DNA of 64,000 bases, from assembly GCA_037445225.1 (NCBI GenBank), contig JBBIKW010000008.1, positions 62,001 through 126,000 on the forward strand, in the 5' to 3' direction. The notes beneath the pieces were generated by a model. It made no database searches and was not told the origin of the DNA. It saw nothing but the letters and a program-made list of their open reading frames with translations. Numbering within the stretch: position 1 is the stretch's first letter; every line of letters begins with the position of its first letter. A program made the translations under genes and the position numbers. Below are positions 7,193 to 15,929 of this stretch, in pieces. Origin of the DNA: M3007 sp037445225. Lineage in GTDB: Bacteria; Bacteroidota; Bacteroidia; Chitinophagales; Saprospiraceae.

Positions 7193-7966
7193 CTATTTGA
7201 ACAATGCAAGAATGAGAGTGACCACCGACAAAACGCCAGTTGTGTAAGTAATCACACGCGTAGCGGGGTCGGCTACTGCGGCTACTTTGGCGCGGTTGGG
7301 CTCTATATAGATAATATCGTTTTGCTGCAGGTAGTAAGCTGGTGAGGAGAAAATTTCTCCCTTCTGCAAGTCGATACGAGTGTAGATGCGCCGGCCGTTT
7401 TGTTCGCGAATATGCAGGATATTGTTCCGATTGGCATACGGAGTAAGATCGCCGGCACGCCCAATGGCCTCCAAAAGCGTTATGCGCGGGCTCGATACAG
7501 TATACGTACCGGGCTGGTTGACCTCTCCCAACACCGTAACCCGGAAGTTGACGAAGCGGACGCTCACTACGACGTCTCGCAAGTAAGCGCGCAAGTGTTG
7601 CTCTAAGGTATCTTTCACCTGGGGCAAAGTGAGCCCACCCACAGCAATAGCACCCAATACCGGGAAGTCTATGGTTCCGTTTTCGCTGACCAGGTAGCCT
7701 AAAAACAGCTCCAACGTATGCTGTTGGGGAGCCGTCAATGCGCCGGGGAAGAAGCCCTCTTGTAAGTTAAAAGGTGCAGCCGCCTCCGCTTCTCCGCTAT
7801 AGACGGCAATATGCAGAATGTCGCCGGGTTGAACAGGGGGGCCTTGCCAACGAAATGCTTGCTCGGAAGGCGTTTTTTGAAAGGAAATCAGCTCTTTGCG
7901 CGCTACGCAGCCGCCTGTCATCCCTAACAGGCACACCCACACTCCCAAATATAACCTGCTTTTCAA
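7193..7966 (-). CDS. Wza-like polysaccharide export lipoprotein, copy 2
   Basis: A 257-residue outer-membrane polysaccharide export protein. The N-terminus has a signal peptide with a lipobox ending at Cys20 (MTGGC). A Poly_export domain follows (PGDILHIAVYSG, then the GYLVSENGTIDFPVLGAI strand pair), and after it an SLBB-type repeat (VTVLGEVNQPGTY, LLEAIGRAGDL, NDIIYIEP). A hydrophobic C-terminal helix (TTGVLSVVTLILALF) could cross the outer membrane, as in Wza. It lies 15 bases downstream of a close paralogue, likely in the same transcript, and is the last gene of the polysaccharide block. It is shorter than E. coli Wza because it has one SLBB repeat, as is usual in Bacteroidota. Confidence 0.85.
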   Translation of the reverse strand: MKSRLYLGVWVCLLGMTGGCVARKELISFQKTPSEQAFRWQGPPVQPGDILHIAVYSGEAEAAAPFNLQEGFFPGALTAPQQHTLELFLGYLVSENGTIDFPVLGAIAVGGLTLPQVKDTLEQHLRAYLRDVVVSVRFVNFRVTVLGEVNQPGTYTVSSPRITLLEAIGRAGDLTPYANRNNILHIREQNGRRIYTRIDLQKGEIFSSPAYYLQQNDIIYIEPNRAKVAAVADPATRVITYTTGVLSVVTLILALFK

Positions 7967-7981
7967 CGTCCAACACCATTT

Positions 7982-8779
7982 TTAAGGAGATGCCGTAATG
8001 AGCGTTACTAACAAGCTAAGGGCTGTCAGAATGGGCAAACTCCATTGCAGATATTTGGTAGCGGCATCCGCAGTGTCGCCCACTTTGGCCTTTAGCGGTT
8101 CTACGTATATGATGTCGCCCTGTTGGATGAAAAAGAAGGGAGAAAAGAAAACATCGCGCCGGTGCAGGTCGAGGCGTCCGTACTGTCGCTGACCGCCGAC
8201 TTGACGAATGACCAAAATATTGCCGCGATTGCCGTATTTGGTCAAGTCGCCCGCCATACTCAAGGCCTCTAGAATGGTTACTCGCTCATACGGTACAGTA
8301 TACGTGCCGGCTTTATTGACCTCTCCCAATACGGAAAAGCGAAAGTTGGCCAGCTTAACGTTAATGATGGGATTTTTCAAATACGGCTCGATGTATTTGG
8401 CGATGGTGTCTCGAGCCTGTTGGGTCGTTAGACCCACTACACGCACGCGCCCCGCCATAGGAAGATTGACGGTTCCGTGAACATCCACTAAATACGTAGG
8501 CTCAGCCGGTGCTCCAGTAGCCGCAGCACCCGGATTGGCGGCTGCTTGGAAAGGAGCCACTGCCTTAGCGTCGGCTAATTGGCTGAGCACTGTGATCGCC
8601 AGCAAGTCGTCGTATTGAATGCGCAGGGGGGGGTACTCATACGATGTGGCTAAGCTGTCGAAAGCCGGCCCTGTATCAAAGTTGACCAGTTCGCGGTGTT
8701 TGATACAGGCCGTATGGGTAACCAGACCTACTGCCAGCAACAGCACGGCAAAACGGGTACGGTGTTTCACAGTATGCAT
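7982..8779 (-). CDS. Wza-like polysaccharide export lipoprotein, copy 1
   Basis: A 265-residue paralogue of the next gene downstream, with the same order: signal peptide with lipobox at Cys25 (THTAC), Poly_export domain (YDDLLAITVLSQ, then YLVDVHGTVNLPMAGRVRV), one SLBB repeat (FSVLGEVNKAGTYTVP, ILEALSMAGDLTKYGNRGNI) and a hydrophobic C-terminal helix. It should form part of the outer-membrane channel for an exported polysaccharide. No Wzc-type tyrosine kinase or Wzx/Wzy gene is seen in this window. The CpsB-type phosphatase gene lies 19 bases upstream. Two different export lipoproteins side by side could form a mixed channel or serve two polymers. Confidence 0.85.
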   Translation of the reverse strand: MHTVKHRTRFAVLLLAVGLVTHTACIKHRELVNFDTGPAFDSLATSYEYPPLRIQYDDLLAITVLSQLADAKAVAPFQAAANPGAAATGAPAEPTYLVDVHGTVNLPMAGRVRVVGLTTQQARDTIAKYIEPYLKNPIINVKLANFRFSVLGEVNKAGTYTVPYERVTILEALSMAGDLTKYGNRGNILVIRQVGGQRQYGRLDLHRRDVFFSPFFFIQQGDIIYVEPLKAKVGDTADAATKYLQWSLPILTALSLLVTLITASP

Positions 8780-8798
8780 CGAGTATTAGGTTTACCGT

Positions 8799-9545
8799 TT
8801 ATGTCAATGCCGCATTCTGAAAAGTATACCTCGTCAAAATTTTTTCTAAATGTCCGCTTCGGAGCGCTGCCTGAAGCGTATAGGCGTGGCGAATGCGGTG
8901 CGCATCAGTACCGAGAAAATCAACCAGTCGGTGTTTCAACAAAAGCAATGCCGACTGCTGTACATCTGGGCCATAATGGCCGGTAATGGACAAGATATTT
9001 ACCTGAAAGAGACAGCCCATCTGCTTAAGTTGGCGGTATTCCTCTAATTTGAAATGATAGAAGGGATATCGCTCCGGATGGGCCAAAACGGGCGTGTAGC
9101 CCTTGCTTTGCATGTCGAACAGGTACTTGTGCAGAGCCAAGGGAGGATGTAGAAAAGACATTTCCACCAATACATGCCCGCGCTCATCCAGCGTAAGCAG
9201 ATCGTTGTCTCGCAACAGATGCGCAAAGTGCTCATCCAGCATATATTCGGCAGCTGCACGCAAGGTGATGGGTATCCCTTCCTGACGGATAGCTTCTTGC
9301 ACGGCTTGTGCAGATGCCCGAATGACTTGAGAGGTGTTGGGGTAGCGCTCTCCAGATACGTGAGGAGTAGTGACGAGATGGCGATACCCTGTCCGAGCAA
9401 GTGCTTCAATAAGGTCGATGGCCTCTTCCAGGGTGGGCACACCATCATCCAAAGCGGGCAGCAAATGACTGTGCAAGTCGACCTGCAAAACCGAGAAATC
9501 AGTTAGCTCGGCGGGAGAGAGTAATCGATTTATCCACTGTATCAT
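8799..9545 (-). CDS. CpsB/YwqE-type tyrosine-protein phosphatase (PHP family)
   Basis: A 248-residue PHP-superfamily metal-dependent phosphatase. Metal-binding motifs appear in order: DLHSHLLPALDDG near residue 24, TPHVSGERYP, the LAHPERYPFY block and FLGTDAHR near the C-terminus. CpsB/YwqE proteins remove phosphate from the tyrosine-rich tails of capsule chain-length kinases and so tune polysaccharide export. The location directly before two Wza-like genes fits this job. The matching kinase is not in the window, so it is probably encoded elsewhere. A related PHP function such as histidinol phosphatase is less likely given the neighbours. Confidence 0.85.
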   Translation of the reverse strand: MIQWINRLLSPAELTDFSVLQVDLHSHLLPALDDGVPTLEEAIDLIEALARTGYRHLVTTPHVSGERYPNTSQVIRASAQAVQEAIRQEGIPITLRAAAEYMLDEHFAHLLRDNDLLTLDERGHVLVEMSFLHPPLALHKYLFDMQSKGYTPVLAHPERYPFYHFKLEEYRQLKQMGCLFQVNILSITGHYGPDVQQSALLLLKHRLVDFLGTDAHRIRHAYTLQAALRSGHLEKILTRYTFQNAALT

Positions 9546-9597
9546 GGCCGACGGGGTAAGGACAATGGCAATTGCTCAAAGGTACGCCACATTTTTT

Positions 9598-10893
9598 TCA
9601 TAGCCGCCAATACGTCATGTGGGCTTCCATTTCCTGCCGCGAATAGATGCCCTTGATGTCGAATAGGATGGGATCGTCTTTCATGATGCTTAAGAAAAAC
9701 GGCGCATCCATCTTCTTATAATCGTCGTGTGCCACAGCCAACACTACTGCATCGTAGTCGTTCGAAAGTTGGTCGATCAAGGTGAGGTGATATTCGTGGG
9801 CCACCTCGTTGGGCGAGGCATAGGGGTCATGTATATGGACGTGAATGGAATAATCCATGAGTTCCCGGACTACCTCAGCAACCTTGGAGTTTCGGATATC
9901 GGCCACATTTTCTTTAAAGGTGATGCCCATCACCAGCACCTTACATCGAGAAAGATTCTTGCCTTTTTGAGTAAGCGTCTGTGCTAAGCGCTTGGCAATG
10001 AAAGCCGGCATGCCATCGTTGATGCGTCGGCCGCTCAAGATAACCTGCGGATCGTAGCCCAGCTGCTTCGACTTATGCAGCAAGTAGTACGGATCGACAC
10101 CAATACAGTGGCCACCTACCAAACCCGGAGAAAAGGGGATGAAATTCCACTTGGTGGCAGCAGCCGCCAGCACCTCGTGGGTGTCGATACCCATGCGATC
10201 GAAAATGATGGCCAATTCGTTGACCAGAGAAATATTCAAGTCGCGCTGCGTGTTCTCAATCACCTTAGCCGCTTCGGCAACTTTGATAGAGGGAGCACGA
10301 TAGACCCCGGGCTTTATAACGGCACCGTACACCTGAGCAATAGTCTCTAACGCCTCTGCATCGCAGCCGGAAACGACCTTCAAGATGTCGGTAACCGTTC
10401 GACTTTTGTCGCCCGGCGAGATGCGCTCGGGTGAATAGCCCAGTTTAAAGTCCCGCCCTACTTTCAGCCCCGACTCCTGCTCCAGTATCGGCAAACAGTC
10501 TTCCTCCGTACACCCCGGGTAAACCGTACTCTCATAGACGACGTAATCGCCGGGTTTTAAAACCCGACCGACCGTCGTTGATGCCTTTTTAAGCGGAGTT
10601 AGGTCGGGCACTTTGTGCGCATCTACGTCGGTAGGCACAGCGATCACAAAGAAATGGGCCTCTCTTAAATCAGAGGGTTCAGCAGTAAAGTGAATATCGC
10701 AGTCGTCGAACACCTCGGGCGGCAGCTCGCGCGAAGGATCTTGCCTCATTTTCATCGCGGCGATCCGGCTCTCGTTAATGTCGAAACCGATGACTCGAAA
10801 TTTTCGGGCAAAGCTCAGGGCTATAGGCAAACCTACATATCCCAGGCCGATGACTCCGATGGCTTTCTTCTTTTCTTGGAGTGCTTGGTACAT
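9598..10893 (-). CDS. UDP-HexNAc 6-dehydrogenase (TviB/WbpO-like)
   Basis: A 431-residue nucleotide-sugar dehydrogenase that oxidises the C6 hydroxyl of a UDP-sugar to a carboxylate in two NAD-dependent steps. It has the N-terminal Rossmann motif GVIGLGYVGLPIA, the central YESTVYPGCTEE and GYSPERISPGD blocks, and the catalytic cysteine in GGHCIGVDPYYL. The details are closer to the TviB/WbpO group (UDP-GlcNAc or UDP-GalNAc as substrate) than to UDP-glucose dehydrogenase; the exact sugar is not certain. With the neighbouring aminotransferase it probably makes an amino-uronic sugar for a surface polysaccharide. Confidence 0.88.
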   Translation of the reverse strand: MYQALQEKKKAIGVIGLGYVGLPIALSFARKFRVIGFDINESRIAAMKMRQDPSRELPPEVFDDCDIHFTAEPSDLREAHFFVIAVPTDVDAHKVPDLTPLKKASTTVGRVLKPGDYVVYESTVYPGCTEEDCLPILEQESGLKVGRDFKLGYSPERISPGDKSRTVTDILKVVSGCDAEALETIAQVYGAVIKPGVYRAPSIKVAEAAKVIENTQRDLNISLVNELAIIFDRMGIDTHEVLAAAATKWNFIPFSPGLVGGHCIGVDPYYLLHKSKQLGYDPQVILSGRRINDGMPAFIAKRLAQTLTQKGKNLSRCKVLVMGITFKENVADIRNSKVAEVVRELMDYSIHVHIHDPYASPNEVAHEYHLTLIDQLSNDYDAVVLAVAHDDYKKMDAPFFLSIMKDDPILFDIKGIYSRQEMEAHMTYWRL

Positions 10894-10928
10894 ACGAGAG
10901 GAATAAGATTGGGCTTTAAATACGGTTC

Positions 10929-12059
10929 TCAGGCAAAGAAGGATTGCACGGCCTCAATAATTTGATCCTGTTGGTCTGGAGTAAGTTCAGTGTGCATCGG
11001 GAGCGAAATGACCGATCGGCACAGCTGTTCCGTGACGGGCAACGCTCCTGCCGACCAATAGTGGGCAAAGGCGGGCTGGCGATATAGGGGGATGGGATAA
11101 TACACCATTGCTGGAATGCCCTGTTGGTTCAAGTGCTGGCGCAAGGCATCTCGCTCGCCTTCCCGCAAGACCAACGTATACTGGTGAAAAACGTGGGTAG
11201 TGTTTGGCGAGCGCTTAGGTATTTTTAGCTGCGGCATTTCCCTAAAGGCGGCATCATAGTAATCGGCCGCGCGCCGCCGCCGGCTGTTGTAGTCGTCCAA
11301 CCGCTTAAGTTTGACGCTCAGGATAGCCGCTTGGATGGAGTCTAAGCGAGAATTGACGCCGATGACGGCGTGATGATAAAGCTGACTTTGGCCGTGGTTG
11401 GCGATCATGCGCAAGCGCTGAGCCAGTTCCGGGTCATTCGTCATCATGGCACCGCCATCGCCATAACAGCCGAGGTTCTTAGATGGGAAAAACGACGTGC
11501 AGCCCACATCGCCTATCGTACCCGTCTTAAACCGCCTGCCGTCGGAAAAGCAGTAGTCGCTGCCGATGGCTTGGGCATTATCCTCAACGATGTGTAGGCG
11601 ATGCTGTTTAGCCAGCTGCATCAACGGTTCCATATCCGCGCTTTGACCAAAGAGATGCACCGGCACAATGGCCCGCGTGCGCGGCGTGATGGCCTGCTGT
11701 ACTGCCTCTACGTCTATGTTGAAAGTGTCAGGGTCTACATCCACCATTACCGGAGTTAGCCCCAACAGCGCAATGACCTCTGCCGTAGCTACATAAGTAA
11801 ATGCCGGCACAATCACCTCATCGCCAGGAGATAGGCTCAGCGCCATCATCGCCACCTGGAGCGCGTCGGTTCCATTAGCGCAAGGAATCACATGCCCCAC
11901 TTGAAGGTAGGCCTCCAACTCCGCTTGAAAGCGCTTCACTGCGGAGCCGTTGATATATTCCGTTGAAGCAATGACGTCCAGCACCGCTCGGTCGATCTCC
12001 TCACGCATGTTTTCGTACTGGGTTTTTAGGTCTACCATTCGAATCATAGTCATCGACAT
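10929..12059 (-). CDS. DegT/DnrJ/EryC1-family sugar aminotransferase (WbpE-like)
   Basis: A 376-residue PLP-dependent sugar aminotransferase. The PLP lysine lies in SFFPSKNLGCYGDGGA, and other family blocks are PCANGTDALQVA, PAFTYVATAE, VHLFGQSADM and VEDNAQAIGS. It would transfer an amino group from glutamate onto a keto-sugar nucleotide. The nearest described group is WbpE, which makes the 3-amino sugar from UDP-2-acetamido-3-keto-glucuronate; the adjacent 6-dehydrogenase supports that pathway, though a WbpB-type 3-dehydrogenase is not in view. Several start codons cluster at the N-terminus (MSMTMIRM); MIRMVDLK is also plausible. metH ends 10 bases upstream on the same strand. Confidence 0.88.
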   Translation of the reverse strand: MSMTMIRMVDLKTQYENMREEIDRAVLDVIASTEYINGSAVKRFQAELEAYLQVGHVIPCANGTDALQVAMMALSLSPGDEVIVPAFTYVATAEVIALLGLTPVMVDVDPDTFNIDVEAVQQAITPRTRAIVPVHLFGQSADMEPLMQLAKQHRLHIVEDNAQAIGSDYCFSDGRRFKTGTIGDVGCTSFFPSKNLGCYGDGGAMMTNDPELAQRLRMIANHGQSQLYHHAVIGVNSRLDSIQAAILSVKLKRLDDYNSRRRRAADYYDAAFREMPQLKIPKRSPNTTHVFHQYTLVLREGERDALRQHLNQQGIPAMVYYPIPLYRQPAFAHYWSAGALPVTEQLCRSVISLPMHTELTPDQQDQIIEAVQSFFA

Positions 12060-12069
12060 GCCAAATTTT

Positions 12070-15000
12070 TTAAACGTCGTAGTTCAATATGGAAGCCAAG
12101 AGCCGCTCGGCTGTAGCCACTGAAATACCCTTTCGACGGGCATAGCTTTCTACCTGGTCTTTTCCAATTTGCCCCAAGCCGAAGTAGCGCGCCTCGGGAT
12201 GCGATAAGTACCAACCACTGACAGAGGCCGCCGGATACATAGCATAATGTTCAGTTAGGGTAATGCCCAATCGCTCCGGTTGAAGAAGGCGCCAGAGGGT
12301 AGCCTTTTCACTGTGCTCTGGGCAGGCCGGGTATCCTGGTGCGGGGCGGATACCTTGATAGGCTTCAGCGATCAGTTCCTCGTTAGATAGGTTTTCGTCC
12401 GGAGCGTAGCCCCAGAATTCGCGGCGTACGCGCTCGTGCAGGCGTTCGGCCAAAGCCTCTGCTAATCGGTCAGCTAAGGATTTAAGCAGAATAGCCCGGT
12501 AATCGTCGTGCTCAGCCTCGAAGCACCGCACATGTTGCTCCAAGCCAATACCCGCTGTCACCGCGAAAGCCCCCACGTAGTCGGGCACACCGCTCTCTTT
12601 GGGAGCCAAAAAGTCGCCTAAGCAGTAGTTGGGTTGACCGGCCGCTTTTTTGTTTTGTTGGCGCAAATGATGCAAGACAGCCAAGACCCCTGTTCGGCTG
12701 TCGTCGGTATACAGCTCCCAGTCGTCGTCTGCTATAGTGTTAGCGGGAAAGAACCCTACTACCGCCCGAGCGATAAGCCATTTCTCCGTGCATATTTGGT
12801 TTAATAAAGCACAGGCATCTTCGTAGAGCCGGCGCGCTTCCGCTCCTACTACAGGGTCGCTCAAGATGGCCGGATATTTTCCCGCTAGCTCCCAACTACT
12901 AAAGAAAGGGGTCCAATCGATGTAATCGAGCAGCTCCGAGAGCGGATAATCCTCAAAAGTCTTCACGCCCAAAAAAGTGGGCTTGGGTGGCGAATACTTC
13001 GGCCATTCGCACGACCATTTGTTGGCGCGCGCCTCTGCCAACGAGACAAAAGCCTTTGCCGATTGGCGGTTAGCCCTGGCCGCTCGAATATGCTCGTACT
13101 CGCGTTGAATAGACTCGATGAAGGCTAGCCGTTCCGCCTCATTTTGCCCCAACAAGGCACTGACGACGGGGACACAGCGGCTGGCATCCAATACATGGAC
13201 GACAGGCGCACGCGTATAAGCAGGGGCGATCTTTACTGCCGTATGCGTCTTGGAGGTGGTAGCTCCGCCGATGAGCAGAGGCTTGTCTAACTGGAGGCGC
13301 TCCATCTCGCGTGCTACATGCACCATCTCATCCAAAGACGGTGTGATAAGGCCCGATAGCCCTACGATGTCGGCTTCTCGTTCGACAGCGGCAGCTAAGA
13401 TCTTTTCAGCCGGCACCATAACGCCCAAGTCGATTACCTCGAAGTTGTTGCATCCCAACACCACTCCCACAATATTTTTGCCAATATCGTGCACATCGCC
13501 TTTCACCGTAGCCAAGAGCACTTTGCCGCGCTTCCTATTGCTGTTATCTTTCTGCTCGGCTTCGATGAAGGGCGTTAGGTAAGCTACGGCGCGTTTCATC
13601 ACTCGGGCGCTTTTAACCACCTGGGGAAGGAACATCTTTCCAGCGCCAAACAAATCGCCCACCGTATCCATGCCCGCCATAAGGGGGTCCTCGATAACTG
13701 ATAATGGGCTGGGATACTGTCGACGCGCTTCCTCCACATCGGCCTCGATGAATTCGTCAACGCCGTTCACTAAAGCATAGGTAATTCGCGCCTCGACCGA
13801 GTCATTTCGCCAGGCTAAGTCTTTTGCTGAACTGCGCCCACTACTTTCTCGATAGGTTTCTGCTAATTGGATGAGTGCTTCCGTGGCATTTGGATGTCGA
13901 TTGAACAGCACATCTTCCACGCATCGCAGCAGGTCTGCTGGAATTTGTTCGTACACCTCGATCATGCCGGCATTGACGATGCCCATGTCCATGCCCGCTT
14001 GAATGGCGTGGTAAAGAAAGGCGGAGTGCATGGCTTCGCGGACACGGTTATTGCCTCGGAAAGAAAAAGATAAGTTGCTCACTCCGCCACTCACCTTAGC
14101 GCCGGGACAAGTCTGTTTGATGATGCGCGTCGCCTCGATGTAGTTGATCGCATAGTTGTTGTGCTCCTCGATACCGGTAGCTACAGCGAAAATGTTGGGG
14201 TCAAAGATGATGTCGGTGGGGTCATAACCCGCCTGCTGCGTAAGCAAGCGATAGGCGCGCTGGCAAATAGCCACTTTTCGCTCCACCGTGTCGGCCTGCC
14301 CTTCCTCATCAAAGGCCATCACCACCACCGTAGCGCCAAAACGCCGACAGATGGCGGCCTGGCGCAAAAACTCGGCCTCGCCCTCTTTAAGAGATAAGGA
14401 GTTGACTACACTTTTCCCTTGGAGGCATTTCAAACCCGCTTCGATAACGGAAAACTTGGAGGAGTCTACCATCACCGGTACGCGGGCGATATCGGGCTCG
14501 GCCGCTAACAAGAGCAGGAACTCCCGCATGACCTTTTCGGAGTCCAGTAGCGCCTCGTCCATATTGACGTCGATGATTTGGGCGCCATTTTCTACTTGCT
14601 GCCGAGCCACTTCCAGCGCTTCAGCGTACTTTCCGGCCTTGATGAGCGCGGCGAATCGGCGTGACCCTGTGACGTTGGTGCGTTCTCCGATGTTGACAAA
14701 GTTCGTCTCCGGTCGGATGATGAGCGGCTCCAAGCCCGACAGCATAGTGTAGTGGCGGGCGCGCGCCTCTTGAGGGAAAACAGCGGCTTCTGGGCATCGC
14801 GGCCGGATGTCTGCTACGTGCTCGGCAATATGCCGAATGTGATCGGGCGTAGTGCCGCAACAGCCACCGACGATGTTGACCAAGCCCGAACGAGCAAACT
14901 CCTCAATAAAGGTACACATCTCGTGGGGCGACTGGTCGTATTCGCCAAAGGCGTTGGGCAGCCCGGCATTGGGATAGGCGCTGACAAAGCAGTCGGCTAT

Positions 15001-15792
15001 ACCGGCCAATACTTCTAAATGAGGGCGCATCTCTTTGGCACCCAACGCACAATTGAGCCCTATGGAAAAGGGGCGCGCATGCTTGACAGAGATCCAGAAG
15101 GCTTCGACTGTTTGCCCACTCAAGGTGCGGCCTGAAGCATCGGTGATGGTCCCGGAGATCATAACAGGCACGCGCTGTTGGCGCTCCTCGAAGACCTCCT
15201 CTATGGCGTAAAGGGCGGCCTTACAGTTGAGCGTGTCGAAGACGGTCTCAATCAGCAAAAGGTGCACGCCGCCATCGAGCAAAGCGCGCACTTGTTCGGC
15301 ATAGGCCTCGCGCACTTCGTCGAACGTCACGGCTCGGTATCCAGGATTGTTAACGTCTGGAGAAAGCGAGAGCGTCCGGTTTAAGGGGCCAATAGCGCCG
15401 GCTACAAAGCGAGGCTTGTTCGGATTTCGCGCGGTAAACGCGTCGGCTGCACGACGCGCTATTTGAGCCGCAGCCTTGTTGATGGCCGACACAAGTGCTT
15501 CCGTGCGATATTCGGCCTGAGCAATGCGCGTAGCATTGAACGTGTTTGTCTCGATGATGTCGGCTCCTGCTTCCAAGTAAGCGCGATGGATTGCCTCTAC
15601 CACGTCGGGGCGCGTCAAGCACAGCAAATCGTTGTTGCCCTTTAGGTCGGTGTCGTGCTGTTGAAAGCGGTCGCCGCGAAAATCTCGCTCGTCCAGACCA
15701 TAGCGCTGGATCATCGTGCCCATGGCGCCGTCAATGATTAGGATGCGCCTCCGGGCAGCATCCGTGAGCAAAGGCAAGATTTCGTGCGACAC
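12070..15792 (-). CDS. metH: cobalamin-dependent methionine synthase
   Basis: A full-length MetH (1240 residues) that moves a methyl group from methyltetrahydrofolate to homocysteine through cobalamin. The four modules are in order. The homocysteine domain has zinc cysteines Cys248 (GLNCALGA) and Cys311/Cys312 (GGCCGTTP). The pterin domain starts near residue 355 (NIGERTNVTGS). The B12 domain has DVHDIGKN, with His768 as the lower cobalt ligand. The C-terminal activation domain (about 900-1240) binds S-adenosylmethionine. Nothing is truncated. No cobalamin riboswitch is evident in the short upstream region; a weak CACCTTTG occurs there. Confidence 0.97.
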   Translation of the reverse strand: MSHEILPLLTDAARRRILIIDGAMGTMIQRYGLDERDFRGDRFQQHDTDLKGNNDLLCLTRPDVVEAIHRAYLEAGADIIETNTFNATRIAQAEYRTEALVSAINKAAAQIARRAADAFTARNPNKPRFVAGAIGPLNRTLSLSPDVNNPGYRAVTFDEVREAYAEQVRALLDGGVHLLLIETVFDTLNCKAALYAIEEVFEERQQRVPVMISGTITDASGRTLSGQTVEAFWISVKHARPFSIGLNCALGAKEMRPHLEVLAGIADCFVSAYPNAGLPNAFGEYDQSPHEMCTFIEEFARSGLVNIVGGCCGTTPDHIRHIAEHVADIRPRCPEAAVFPQEARARHYTMLSGLEPLIIRPETNFVNIGERTNVTGSRRFAALIKAGKYAEALEVARQQVENGAQIIDVNMDEALLDSEKVMREFLLLLAAEPDIARVPVMVDSSKFSVIEAGLKCLQGKSVVNSLSLKEGEAEFLRQAAICRRFGATVVVMAFDEEGQADTVERKVAICQRAYRLLTQQAGYDPTDIIFDPNIFAVATGIEEHNNYAINYIEATRIIKQTCPGAKVSGGVSNLSFSFRGNNRVREAMHSAFLYHAIQAGMDMGIVNAGMIEVYEQIPADLLRCVEDVLFNRHPNATEALIQLAETYRESSGRSSAKDLAWRNDSVEARITYALVNGVDEFIEADVEEARRQYPSPLSVIEDPLMAGMDTVGDLFGAGKMFLPQVVKSARVMKRAVAYLTPFIEAEQKDNSNRKRGKVLLATVKGDVHDIGKNIVGVVLGCNNFEVIDLGVMVPAEKILAAAVEREADIVGLSGLITPSLDEMVHVAREMERLQLDKPLLIGGATTSKTHTAVKIAPAYTRAPVVHVLDASRCVPVVSALLGQNEAERLAFIESIQREYEHIRAARANRQSAKAFVSLAEARANKWSCEWPKYSPPKPTFLGVKTFEDYPLSELLDYIDWTPFFSSWELAGKYPAILSDPVVGAEARRLYEDACALLNQICTEKWLIARAVVGFFPANTIADDDWELYTDDSRTGVLAVLHHLRQQNKKAAGQPNYCLGDFLAPKESGVPDYVGAFAVTAGIGLEQHVRCFEAEHDDYRAILLKSLADRLAEALAERLHERVRREFWGYAPDENLSNEELIAEAYQGIRPAPGYPACPEHSEKATLWRLLQPERLGITLTEHYAMYPAASVSGWYLSHPEARYFGLGQIGKDQVESYARRKGISVATAERLLASILNYDV

Positions 15793-15929
15793 GGAGCGAA
15801 TAGCGTTTGTAGTGCTTTAAAGGGCTAAAAGCTGCACTGAAAACGCAGCGCAGACCTTACCGGCCGCTACAAAGGTGCTAATACCTTTTCTAATGCAACA
15901 GCTAAACTTAAATGGGACGGAGCAAAACG

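Noticed and set aside
15793..15929. Possible cobalamin riboswitch before metH
   Set aside because: The non-coding gap is only about 137 bases, and the B12-box sequence or a long folded leader was not seen.
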